A stretch of 64,000 bases of DNA, from NCBI GenBank assembly GCA_008690995.1, contig VRMN01000004.1, positions 682,001-746,000 on the forward strand, given 5' to 3'. Shown here in pieces: positions 1 to 9,900 of the stretch. The notes beneath the pieces are model-generated. The model made no database searches. It worked only from the letters and a program-made list of their open reading frames with translations, and had not been told where the DNA came from. Made by a program: the position numbers and the translations under genes. This stretch comes from Porphyridium purpureum. Lineage: Eukaryota; Rhodophyta; Bangiophyceae; Porphyridiales; Porphyridiaceae. Each line of letters starts with the position of its first letter. The stretch's first letter is position 1.

Positions 1-266
1 TCCCTGAACCGTCACTACTCGTAGAACCGCCTCCCTCATCCATCCACGCGGCGTGACGTTCCGTCTGTTGCGCAGGCACTTGCGGCGCGGCGCCCCGCAC
101 AGCCGTGGGTCTCGCGGCGCTCTGAGCCACCGCACTTGACCCAGACTTTCGCGGGCGGTCTCGCGGGTGCTTCCGCGGCCGCCCACGGGATGACGGGGCC
201 CCCAACCCGATTCGATCGTCTCTCTCCATACTCCTTGGCCCTGCTCCCTCTACCCCTCCTCAGTTC
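1..266. other. Unassigned flank of the copia element
   Basis: GC-rich sequence with no frame that I recognise. A 74-codon open frame on the + strand (136-360) runs into the LTR of the next element and has no known motif. It may be the edge of a host gene lying outside the window, or plain intergenic DNA. Confidence 0.4.
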
Positions 267-270
267 CGAC

Positions 271-705
271 TGTGTGAACTTCGTGCAAATGGGTCGAGCC
301 GAACGCACGCGAATGAACCTGCTGATGAGGAACAGGGCGCGCCAGAGCTTGCTGACGTGAAAGAGGGCGCACAGTAGTGTCGTGGCCCACAATGATTCGG
401 TTGTGCGACCGTCCAGGGGGTCGTGACGGGAACGGACGCAGAGTTTTTTGCGCCTGAGGGGGCGTTTTCTCGAGCGGACCGTTTTGGACAGAAAGGTATA
501 TAAAGTACGTTCGACAGGTGTTAGATTAGAGTGAGCCAAAATAAAGAGGGCACCGTTGACGAAGAAATAAGAGCCTACAAGGTGTTGAGAAGCTGCACAA
601 CGGTCCTTTGGCAGCAAAGAAGAACAGGAGGTGAGCACCGTGTGTGTACAGTCGACGGACTGTGACACGCGGTGCACACAGAGTGGGAAGGCGTTTCCTA
701 CAACA
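271..705 (+). repeat. 5' LTR of copia element
   Basis: Direct repeat of 5037-5471, offset by 4766 bp, beginning TGTGTGAACT and ending CTACAACA (TG...CA). It contains a TATA box, TATATAAA, at 497-504 and an AATAAA poly(A) signal near 539, the expected order for an LTR promoter followed by an RNA end signal. Confidence 0.92.
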
Positions 706-733
706 ATCGCGATTTAAAGGGAAACGGAAGGAC

Positions 734-3700
734 ATGACGCAGACGCGCGGTGCTTTGCAACGTCGGAGGGATCAGCCGAGACAGAGCGGAATGCCAGATA
801 CGTCGTCGTCCGAGGAAGCAGAAGCAATGGGGTCGGGAACAGGAAGCCCACCAGGGTCTGTGGCGCAAGACGCTGGTGCGAGTGGTGCTGCAAGCATTGG
901 ACTTGCCTCGCAGACCGCCACACCAAGTGACGAGCACGCGCTTGCGGAATGGGAAGAACTGAAACGGTCGGTACTGGACTTGATGAGCGGACCAAGCTTG
1001 CTGGATGAATTTGCGTTGTCGGCGTCAAGGAAAATGATTGATGGCCTTTCGTGTGCAAAGCAGCGTGAAGTCGCTCTCTTCCTGAAACGTCAGGGAGGCT
1101 TGGACTTCGACAGCAACGAGCGGTACATTAACGTCTTGAAAAGAATGATACCTGATGATGACAGTGTGGCAAGTGGACGACTGGTTCGTGGGGTAGACCG
1201 TGGAGCGGCAACATTGGCGCGGTATCTGGAGAAAGCAACAAAGTTTGATGGGTCTGAGCACTGTGACATTCAGCTGTGTGAGCAAGACTTTCGAATGAAT
1301 TGCGACCTGGCGGGTGTGAATGCAGCGACCGCTTTGAGCGCGGTGCACATGGTCCTGGGAGGTGCCGCGCGCCAGTTATTTATAAAGGAGAGGAATCAGT
1401 TTGCGAGCATTGGCGACGTGTGGAAAAGGTTGCGTGAACGTTTTGTGGGTGAGGATCAGAAGGACAGTCTGGAGACTGCGTGGACAAACCTTTCGTTGGA
1501 CTCCTTCCGACGTGAGCACCCCGACGAGCCCGATACCAAGCTGCTGGAACGACTGATGGCCACCGCTACGACATTGCAGAATCAGCTGGACCGTGATTTG
1601 CAGAGCGATAAGAATCTGTTGATAACGTTGAAGCGGGCGGTCAAAGGAGAAAGCTTCAGCAGAGCGCTATGGTATAATCCGCCCAAGACAAGTCAGGAAG
1701 CGATCACGCGTCTCAAATTGGCGGCATCGGCGGAGCGGGTCGATAAAAGTGACACCTTCTGGACGGCGAATCGTTACGAGCGGAAGAAAAATCGGACAGG
1801 GCGAGACGGTAAGACCCTGAAATGCAACATTTGCTCGTCGGAGTGGCATCTCATGAGGGCGTGCCCGAAGGCCACAGTGGAGGACGATGTGAGACTGGCG
1901 GAGCTCTTGCGCGATACCACAGTAGACGAGGCCGAGAATGACGAGATGAGCGCGGACGCATCGGAGCGTGAAAAGGAGGCCAAAGCCTTTGACACTCATT
2001 TCGTGGATTCAGAGGATGAGGACGAAGTTGAGGTATTCTTCGCTACGAGCCGTGGTGCCAAGTTGAGTCGACAGACAATGTCGCTTTGTGTCGACACTGG
2101 AGCTCCACGCTCAGTGGTGGGCTTGCGGAGTTTGGAAGCCTACAAGAGGCGAAATCCAGTGCATATCAGAAAAGGCGAGCCGGTCAGCTTTCGCTTCGGC
2201 CAAACCGTGCTTGACTCGATCGGAGTCGTGCGGGTGCGGGTGCCAACAGATGACGCGGCTGGTATGGTGGAATTTGACTCGCATGTGGTGAATGACAAGA
2301 AGACGGACAAGGCGTTGCCATTCTTGATGGGTATGGATGCGCTGGAGGGCGTCACGCTCAGTGTAGGTGAGAAACCGACGCTGAAGTATCCGAATGGAGA
2401 CACTGTGACATTGACAAGGAAAAATGGACACCTAGTGTCACTCAATGACATTGAGTCATTCTATACCATGGTTGAGGCTACCAAGCTGCATCGACGCTTT
2501 GGTCATCTGACCGGAACGCGCGTCTTGGAGTTAGTCAAGAAAGCAGACCCGACGATGAACGAAGATGAACTGCGAGAGCTAGCCGAGAAATTGGGGCGGG
2601 CGAGAACGGAATGTCGAGTCTGTGAAGAGCAAGAGCAAAAGCCATTGCGCCCAGCAGTAGCCGCAAGATGGCCGGACGAGATTAGATTTAACCATACTGT
2701 AATAATGGATGTCATGTTCTCTGAGCGACCGAGTGACAAAGCAATCCTGCAAATGATATGCAAGGACACAGGATACACCCTCGCATGCTACGTTAATAGC
2801 AAGTCAGCCAAGGACGTGACTGCTGCGTTCCTCAAAGAATGGGTGACACACACGAGTGGATTGCCAGAGGTTGTGAAAGTAGATATGGGTACCGAGTTTG
2901 TGAACATGCATTTTGTGGCTATGATGAATTCTATGGGGGTGTGTGTGGAGACGGCCGGGATCGAAGGTGCGTGGCAGATGGGGCGTGGTGAGCAAGCGCA
3001 CGGGCCGCTGAAACAGATTCTCAACAAATTGAAGTCGGAGCGGAGCAGTAGTGGTCTTGGTGACGACGATGTACTTGGACTCGCAACCAAAGCCATGAAC
3101 GATTCAATGAACGCAGACGGTCTCGTACCGACTTTACTGGTGTTTGGATGCACGCCGCGTACGCCGATTGGTTCCAACATTATGGGATGCCCGGATCAGC
3201 GCGCGAGAATGGAAGTGATGCGGTTTGCAAGAACTGAGTACGAGGTCTTGATTGCGCGGCGTCGCCTGAGTATGGCTCTGTCCTCAAGGTACCCTGCCGA
3301 GCGAGTGATGAAGCCTGGTGATCGTGTCAAGGTCTACAGATTCCGCAGGCGCTTGTGGGAAGGACCCTATGCCCTGAAAGAGATTGACTACACATCGAAC
3401 GTGGCCGTGGTGGATGATAATGGAAAGAACCTCAAATTCTCCGTCGCTGTTGTTCGGCCATACCGAGAACCGGCGCACGGGTTTGATCGACCGGAGTCTG
3501 TGTATCTGGAACAGGGGCAGCCAGAGAAAGATGACGAAAGATGGGACGACGCGAAGCGCATTGAGCTAGAAGGCCTCGAACGCAGGCATGTGTGGGACCT
3601 GGTCCCCGCTGAGCAGGTGCCGCACGGAAGTGTAATCTTGCGCACGAAGTGGGTGTTGAAGGTGAAGCCAGACCGCATGAAAGCGCGCCTCACCGTACTT

Positions 3701-5143
3701 GGCAACATGGACAAGGATAAGGAACTCTTTGTGTCAAACGCACCTACTCTGAGAACGAGCTCTGTACGCATGATCTTAATGAGCAAAGCGGAGCGGAAAG
3801 ACTGGGACCTGTGGGTCGAAGACGCCGACCAGGCGTTTCTGCAATCCCTGTGGGAGCTGAATAGGGACATTTATGTAGTGCCGCCTCGAGAGTGGACTGC
3901 AGTAAATGCTTCTGGCGTTATGTGGAAACTGCGGTTACCTCTCTATGGATTGGTGGATGCGCCAACTTATTGGTCGAAAAGCATCTTGTCGATCCTGACG
4001 CAGACTGGTTTCTCCGTCAGTACTGATCCGTGTTTGTTCACTTGTGCGAAAGACGAAAAGGAGAGCGGTTTTGTTGGTGTGTACGTTGATGACCTGCTCT
4101 TGTGCGGAGACGAAGCACTGAAGCAGAAAGCCGCCCTTTTGGAAACACGAGTAGAGATGAAGCAGAGAATTTTCCTGCGTAGAGACAACGCCATCTCATT
4201 CGCTGGAATGCAAGTGCGCGAGGTCGAAGACGGTCTGACCATCAAACAAACGCCAATCGACGTTCTTGAAGCTCACGATTTCTCATCCTTAAGGTCACTA
4301 CGTGGTAAGTTGAGCTGGTTAGTGAATGGCACCAGAGCGGATCTAAACTACCTCTGCGCGCAATTGATGCAAGTAACAGACGTGACTTACGATCAGACGA
4401 GAGTAGACGAGCTACTCAAGAGGGTAAAAAAGGCGATGAGACATTGGGACGGATCCGTTCTAATACGAGGTCTTCGCGGCGAGGATACAACGGATCGGGC
4501 ACTGCGAATCGAAGTGTTTGCGGATGCCGCATTCGCAAATAACCAAGATCTTTCGAGTCAGCTGGGATACATTGTGTGCGTGGTCAACGACAACGGTCAT
4601 GCTGTACCCTTGCTGTGGGGATCCAAGAAGGCGAGAAGAATTACCCGCTCCGTCCTGGGTGCGGAAATCCTTGCCTTAGCTGAGGGTTTCGACGCTGGGA
4701 TCTTTATTCAAACAACGCTGCGAAGTATCGGGATGGACTTACCCCTGGGCCTGGTGACCGACAGCAGGTCCATATTCGATGCAATATCAACAGACAGACT
4801 TCCGGCGGAGAAAAGGCTTGCGCTGGATATTTCTGTCTTAAGAGAGGCTTTCAAGAATGAGGAAGTTGTGAGTATTAAGTGGGTGAGGTCGGAAGGAAAT
4901 CCAGCCGACGGACTTACAAAAGCGGAACCAAACAAGGCGCTACTTCGACTTCTGAAGGACGGTACAATTAACTTGGTGATCGAGCAGCAAATTAAGCAAT
5001 CAACCAGCGTTCGGCTCGCACAGAAAGAAGAGCGACTGTGTGAACTTCGTGCAAATGGGTCGAGCCGAACGCACGCGAATGAACCTGCTGATGAGGAACA
5101 GGGCGCGCCAGAGCTTGCTGACGTGAAAGAGGGCGCACAGTAG
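734..5143 (+). CDS. Ty1/copia Gag-Pol polyprotein
   Basis: One frame of 1469 residues from the first in-frame ATG (734). The frame is open further upstream into the LTR but has no ATG there. Visible parts in order: a gag region; a zinc knuckle of form CX2CX4HX4C (CNICSSEWHLMRAC, about residue 363); an aspartic protease with DTGA (about residue 454); a GAG-pre-integrase HHCC zinc-binding segment (from about nt 2485); an integrase core (about nt 2690-3180); a copia-type reverse transcriptase with YVDD (nt 4082-4093); and RNase H (about nt 4500-4930). The stop lies inside the 3' LTR. Gag and Pol are fused in one frame, as in many Ty1/copia elements. The protein copies and integrates the element. 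It looks whole. Confidence 0.93.
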   Translation: MTQTRGALQRRRDQPRQSGMPDTSSSEEAEAMGSGTGSPPGSVAQDAGASGAASIGLASQTATPSDEHALAEWEELKRSVLDLMSGPSLLDEFALSASRKMIDGLSCAKQREVALFLKRQGGLDFDSNERYINVLKRMIPDDDSVASGRLVRGVDRGAATLARYLEKATKFDGSEHCDIQLCEQDFRMNCDLAGVNAATALSAVHMVLGGAARQLFIKERNQFASIGDVWKRLRERFVGEDQKDSLETAWTNLSLDSFRREHPDEPDTKLLERLMATATTLQNQLDRDLQSDKNLLITLKRAVKGESFSRALWYNPPKTSQEAITRLKLAASAERVDKSDTFWTANRYERKKNRTGRDGKTLKCNICSSEWHLMRACPKATVEDDVRLAELLRDTTVDEAENDEMSADASEREKEAKAFDTHFVDSEDEDEVEVFFATSRGAKLSRQTMSLCVDTGAPRSVVGLRSLEAYKRRNPVHIRKGEPVSFRFGQTVLDSIGVVRVRVPTDDAAGMVEFDSHVVNDKKTDKALPFLMGMDALEGVTLSVGEKPTLKYPNGDTVTLTRKNGHLVSLNDIESFYTMVEATKLHRRFGHLTGTRVLELVKKADPTMNEDELRELAEKLGRARTECRVCEEQEQKPLRPAVAARWPDEIRFNHTVIMDVMFSERPSDKAILQMICKDTGYTLACYVNSKSAKDVTAAFLKEWVTHTSGLPEVVKVDMGTEFVNMHFVAMMNSMGVCVETAGIEGAWQMGRGEQAHGPLKQILNKLKSERSSSGLGDDDVLGLATKAMNDSMNADGLVPTLLVFGCTPRTPIGSNIMGCPDQRARMEVMRFARTEYEVLIARRRLSMALSSRYPAERVMKPGDRVKVYRFRRRLWEGPYALKEIDYTSNVAVVDDNGKNLKFSVAVVRPYREPAHGFDRPESVYLEQGQPEKDDERWDDAKRIELEGLERRHVWDLVPAEQVPHGSVILRTKWVLKVKPDRMKARLTVLGNMDKDKELFVSNAPTLRTSSVRMILMSKAERKDWDLWVEDADQAFLQSLWELNRDIYVVPPREWTAVNASGVMWKLRLPLYGLVDAPTYWSKSILSILTQTGFSVSTDPCLFTCAKDEKESGFVGVYVDDLLLCGDEALKQKAALLETRVEMKQRIFLRRDNAISFAGMQVREVEDGLTIKQTPIDVLEAHDFSSLRSLRGKLSWLVNGTRADLNYLCAQLMQVTDVTYDQTRVDELLKRVKKAMRHWDGSVLIRGLRGEDTTDRALRIEVFADAAFANNQDLSSQLGYIVCVVNDNGHAVPLLWGSKKARRITRSVLGAEILALAEGFDAGIFIQTTLRSIGMDLPLGLVTDSRSIFDAISTDRLPAEKRLALDISVLREAFKNEEVVSIKWVRSEGNPADGLTKAEPNKALLRLLKDGTINLVIEQQIKQSTSVRLAQKEERLCELRANGSSRTHANEPADEEQGAPELADVKEGAQ

Positions 5144-5471
5144 TGTCGTGGCCCACAATAATTCGGTTGTGCGACCGTCCAGGGGGTCGTGACGGGAACG
5201 GACGCAGAGTTTTTTGCGCCTGAGGGGGCGTTTTCTCGAGCGGACCGTTTTGGACAGAAAGGTATATAAAGTACGTTCGACAGGTGTTAGATTAGAGTGA
5301 GCCAAAATAAAGAGGGCACCGTTGACGAAGAAATAAGAGCCTACAAGGTGTTGAGAAGCTGCACAACGGTCCTTTGGCAGCAAAGAAGAACAGGAGGTGA
5401 GCACCGTGTGTGTACAGTCGACGGACTGTGACACGCGGTGCACACAGAGTGGGAAGGCGTTTCCTACAACA
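5037..5471 (+). repeat. 3' LTR of copia element
   Basis: Near-perfect copy of 271-705. TATA box at 5263-5270. A purine-rich tract (AGAAAGAAGAG) just before it is a plausible polypurine tract. The end of the polyprotein frame (to 5143) overlaps its start. Confidence 0.92.
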
Positions 5472-5540
5472 CGACTGTGCCATCGAGTGCACACAAACAA
5501 CTGTACTCAGGGATGTGAGGGTGTACACTTAATAGCAGTA

Positions 5541-5638
5541 AAGTGCGTCTCAAACAAATAGGACACTGCAAAATTTGTCTATTTTCATAGTAAATTATGA
5601 AATTTTACTGTGAAGACGTGTTTCGGAGGGGGAAACAG
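5541..5638 (+). repeat. Left terminal inverted repeat, outer part
   Basis: Matches the reverse complement of the right end (19597 downward), including the outer direct repeat CTCAAACAAATAGGACACT. It holds an internal hairpin at 5584-5614: TTCATAGTAAA and TTTACTGTGAA, one mismatch, 9-nt spacer. The repeat is cut at 5638 by the gypsy insertion and resumes at 12877. Confidence 0.9.
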
Positions 5639-6695
5639 TGTCACGAACCGTGCTGGCCCAGGACACAGCGGCACACCCAACAGCAAGCCAAGCGGCACAC
5701 GCACGCACACAAGCTGGACAATCCACGCAACCAAGAGGAAACACAAGACACCCGCAGCCAACTGGACCTGCGGCAGGCAGGAAACCCGGAACCAACGACG
5801 CTCACGCACGCTGTTCACACGCAAACAGCCAAGAGCACCCACACACGGGACCGACAGAACCAACCAAGAGCAGACACACGGGAAAGACACAGCCAACCAA
5901 GAGCACACGCACGGAGCAGGCACAGCCAACCAAAAGCACACACACGGAAGACGCGCGTAACGGGGGAACCAGGCGTCCGCTGCCCAACCGGGATCCCGTT
6001 CGGCCACACCTTACGGTGATCCGGGACCCGGGGAGGCGTTGTGGGCAGCCGGGGTTAGCCGGAGGAGGTTGCCTCACCTTTCGGCTTCAAACGGCCTATC
6101 ACTCCTTTATCCGCCCCCGCCCACGTACCACCCCCGGATCCACTTCCGAACAAGGACCGTCTAATGACGCCTTACCCCAGGGCATCCGCGAACCTTCCCC
6201 GTTAAACCCCCCGCTCGCTCGCTCGCGCTGTACTCCCGCCGTACCCCCGCCGTACCCCCGCTGTACTCCCGCTGTACCCCCCCTGTACCCCCCCTCCCTC
6301 AACAGGTACCCAAGGCCCGAACACGCTTCCTTGAATACACCTGTTTTTACTTAGATCCACCTTCACCCTTCTGTCTCCCGACCCCCCTCTCCCCTCCTTG
6401 GTTGCCGACCCGCGCGTCTTTTTATACCCATCGCGACCACTGTACCCCCGAGGTACAGTGCCTTGCTGTCGCTGAGTCTAGAACCTTCCAGAAGGTTCCA
6501 GCCACCGCCTGGCTGTACACCCATTCCATACTGGGTGGTCATCGCGCGTCTGGTCCCTAAGGGAAGGGGCCTTCAGGCCTACCACGCGCCCCCTTGTACA
6601 CCTACAGTACAGTGGGTCCGGCGCGACCAGGTATCCGGCCACGGACTATGGCTATTTTTAATCATTTCCTTAACACACGGGCTACTCCCGTGACA
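5639..6695 (-). repeat. 3' LTR of chromovirus element
   Basis: 1057 bp. It holds a tandem array of roughly 35-nt units (about 5830-5950, units containing CCAACCAAGAGCACAC) and a minisatellite of CTGTACYCCCG-like units (6228-6295). It also holds an inverted repeat CACTGTACC/GGTACAGTG (6438-6460) next to a minus-strand TATAAAAAG (about 6418-6426). A purine tract on the minus strand (6696-6715) fits a polypurine tract. Confidence 0.9.
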
Positions 6696-6934
6696 TCCCA
6701 CCCTCTCCGCTTCCCAATGTCAGGTATCACATGGTCCGAAGCTTCCGGAGAGTCACTTCATACTTACAGCACATGCCAATGCTTGACGCGTCCGGCATCC
6801 ACGTCTCAAGCTCGATGTCGCCCGTGCACTGGCCATCGGCTTCGTGTGCCCGTCTTGGCATCGTAAGTACTCGAAGAGGACGTCCGTCCACGTGGCCCTC
6901 CACCCGGCCGGTGTGTCCGAGGTTCCGCCACTGG

Positions 6935-9900
6935 TCACGCGTCACGGTAGGCAGCCACCATCATTGGTGGCAATGCGAGCTCAGGTTCCCACGTATCCCC
7001 ACGTTTACCGAGTCCTCGCCATCTAACTCTGTACTCTCGGCGTCCGCCCACAACCCGATCCCCGGCTATAGCCTCTATAGCCCAGCTGCCGTCTTCTCCT
7101 TGCAAGACTTGGGATCCACTTGCCTCAAGGAGGTCCTTGTGGGCCCGAGCAAGCCGGTTCACGTGGACCAACTTCCCGTCAGGATGGCCTTCACTGCACA
7201 GTACTGCATGAACCCCGACCATTCTCAGGATGGATAGTGGTCCTACCCACGGCTTTTTCAGCTTGCGCCCTTCTCCTGAAGGCGGCGCCCAAACGTACAC
7301 CACGTCGCCCGGCTTGAAGTCATGTTCCCTGACTCGGCGATCATAGTTCTTCGTGTACCGATCCTGTGCGATCTTCGCATTCTTATTGGCAATGGCGTGA
7401 CATGCAGCAAGCTTCTTCGCGAGGTCATCTGCTTGTTCAACAGCTCTGGGTCCCGCCATACTTGCCCAGTCCCGCGCCGGCTCACCATACAACAGTTCAA
7501 ACGGAGACATCTTCGTGGATGCATGCCGGGCTGTATTATACGCATACACCATTACCGGCAACCAGCGATCCCAGTCTTTTCCGTTCGCACACACGTATGC
7601 CGACAACATTTGACACACTGTCTGGTTAAAGCGCTCCACAACCCCGTTCGTCTGCGGATGGTATGCTGTCGTAAGCATACGTCCTACACCCAGATTTTCA
7701 CACATTTTTGAAAGGATGTCGGCTACAAAGCCCGGTCCCCGGTCGGACAGCAGAGACTCTGGCGGTCCAAAATCGCACACCCAACCGTCTAGGAAAACAC
7801 GTGCCAGTGTAGCCGCAGTCTCATCCTTGACTGCATGGGCACGAACCCACTTTGTGAAGGCGTCCACCATGATTACCACTTTGCTGTGCCCGCGAGTTGT
7901 TGTCGGTGTGATACTCAGAACATCTATCGAGACAATCTCGAAACGTCTCACCGCGCGATAGACTTGCATGCGAGCCCTTCTCGGGGGCGCCTTTGTTTTC
8001 CTTGAAAAGCACTCATGGCAACAAAGAACAAACTGACGAACATCTTCCGTCCAACCGGTCCACCAGTATCGTGCATCCGAGACCCGCTTTGCAGTCTTTC
8101 CTATTCCAAGGTGCCCTGAAAGTGGCGTGCTGTGATACACATGCAGGACGCGCTGCACCAGAGCGTTTGGTATCACGACCCTGGACTCATCGCGAAGCAT
8201 AGCCCAGATGACTCCATCCTCATCAACGGTGTACTCCGGGTACGTGTATTCGGGCTTGTCTGCTTTCAGATTCTTCAACTGTTCCTGAATGTCCGTGTCG
8301 TCTGCGTATGCAGCCACGATCTCTTCCATCGAAGGTGGTGTGTACGCATCGTTCGCTCCTGTATGCTCGCCAGTATGAAGCAGCAGCTCTCGCACTCCGG
8401 CCGATGTGACAGGGACCATACCCCCATCGGCCCCCGAAGCTGGACCCTGAATCTCTTCCTGCAGCATTTCAGCCAACCGAACTACCCGCTTCACTTCCTC
8501 ATCCTCAACAGCATTCAGTCCAATGAGCTCGATTTCGCTCGTGTTGTTGAGAGTCTCAGACTTATTGCTCTCGCTCGCCACCCGAGCCTCTTCCTCATTC
8601 ATACGTACAGCTGGACGCGAAAGCGCATCTGCCACTGTATTCGCCTTGCCTGGATGATGCTGAACCTGGAAGTCGAAGTCCTGTACCTTGAGAATCCATC
8701 GCGCAATCCGACCTTGAGGCTCCTTTTGCCTCATGAGCCAGCTCAATGCGCTGTGGTCAGTCATGAGCACGAATCGTTTGCCGTACAAGTAATGCCTGAA
8801 GTGCTCCATGGCTGCAATGGCGGCCAAGCACTCCTTCTCCGTCACGGTATAGTTCTGCTCGGCCGGTCTCAGAAGCCTCGAGTAAAATGCCACTGGACGA
8901 TCGCCAGTGCCCTCCCTCTGCGTCAACATTGCTCCCAAGCCAGTGCTAGAAGCGTCTGTCCACAGCGTATGCTCTGCTTCTGGGTCGTATGCAGCCAAAA
9001 CCTTTCGATCTCCAGTTTCTGGATCACTGAGTGCTTCCCGAAGCGACAGAAGCGCCTGACTCTGAGGCTCACCAAATCGTGCCTGCCAATCCGCCGAGTT
9101 CATAGGGTATTTCTTCCACTTGCTTCCTTTGGCGTTGATTTGAAGGCCCTTCATAGCATCCCTAAGAGGCCTGCAGACTTCCTCAAATCCCTCGATAAAA
9201 TTGCGGAACCACCCCACGAGCCCAATGAACTGCTGCAGTTCCTTTGCATTCCTCGGCTCCTGCCATGCTCGCACAGCCTCCGTCTTCCTCTGGCTCGGCC
9301 TTATACCGTCCAGGCCGATATCATGTCCAAGAAACTCGACCCTTAAAGCCCCAAATCTGCACTTCGACAATGAGAACACCAAGCCCGCAGCGCAGAATTG
9401 CTCCAGCACCCGCTGCAGCGCTTGCAAGTGCTCTTCAAACGTCTTTGTCCCGATTGCCAAATCATCAATGTAAACCAATGCATTCAGGTACCTGAGCGGG
9501 CCCAGGACCGTATTTGTCAATCGCTGGAAGGTACTTGGGCTATTACAGCAACCCTGAGGTAATCGGCAGTATTGAAACAGCCCGTCCGGAGTGATAATCG
9601 CTGTCAATGGTCGGCTCTCGGGGGCCAGAGGGACCTGGAAGAAGCCATCCTTCAGATCCAGGATACTCTTGAACTTCCACGATGCAAACCAGTCGATCAT
9701 CTCTCCCACGTCCGGAATGGGATATCGATCTTTAACAGTCGCATCATTAAGCGTTCGGAAGTCTGTCGTCAGACGCCAGCCGCCATTCGGCTTCTTGACC
9801 ATGACATTCTGGCTCGACACATCTGACAAACTCGGCTCCAGCACTCCTCGGGCGACCAGCCCTTGCACCATCTCGCGCTCAGCCTGCGTCACCGCAGGAG

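Larger units (their letters stand above)
271..5471 (+). mobile_element. Ty1/copia LTR retrotransposon, looks whole
   Basis: Two direct LTRs of about 435 bp flank one long polyprotein frame whose order is gag, protease, integrase, reverse transcriptase, RNase H. This is the copia order; gypsy elements have integrase last. I see one base difference between the two LTRs, so the insertion is very recent. The bases CGAC precede the 5' LTR (267-270) and follow the 3' LTR (5472-5475), a possible short target duplication. The exact edge is uncertain because CGAC also happens to precede the 3' LTR. The element appears whole. Confidence 0.93.

Noticed and set aside
5830-5950. Regularly spaced repeats that could suggest a CRISPR array
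   Set aside because: The units are adjacent tandem repeats without unique spacers, inside a eukaryotic LTR and duplicated in its partner.
5638-6354. Long open frames on both strands within the LTR (238 and 140 codons)
   Set aside because: They are products of the tandem repeats and high GC of the LTR. The same frames recur in the other LTR, and their repetitive Thr/His/Arg composition is not protein-like.
8132-9346. 404-codon open frame on the + strand
   Set aside because: It lies entirely antisense to the RT/RNase H part of the gypsy pol gene and shows no motif of its own.
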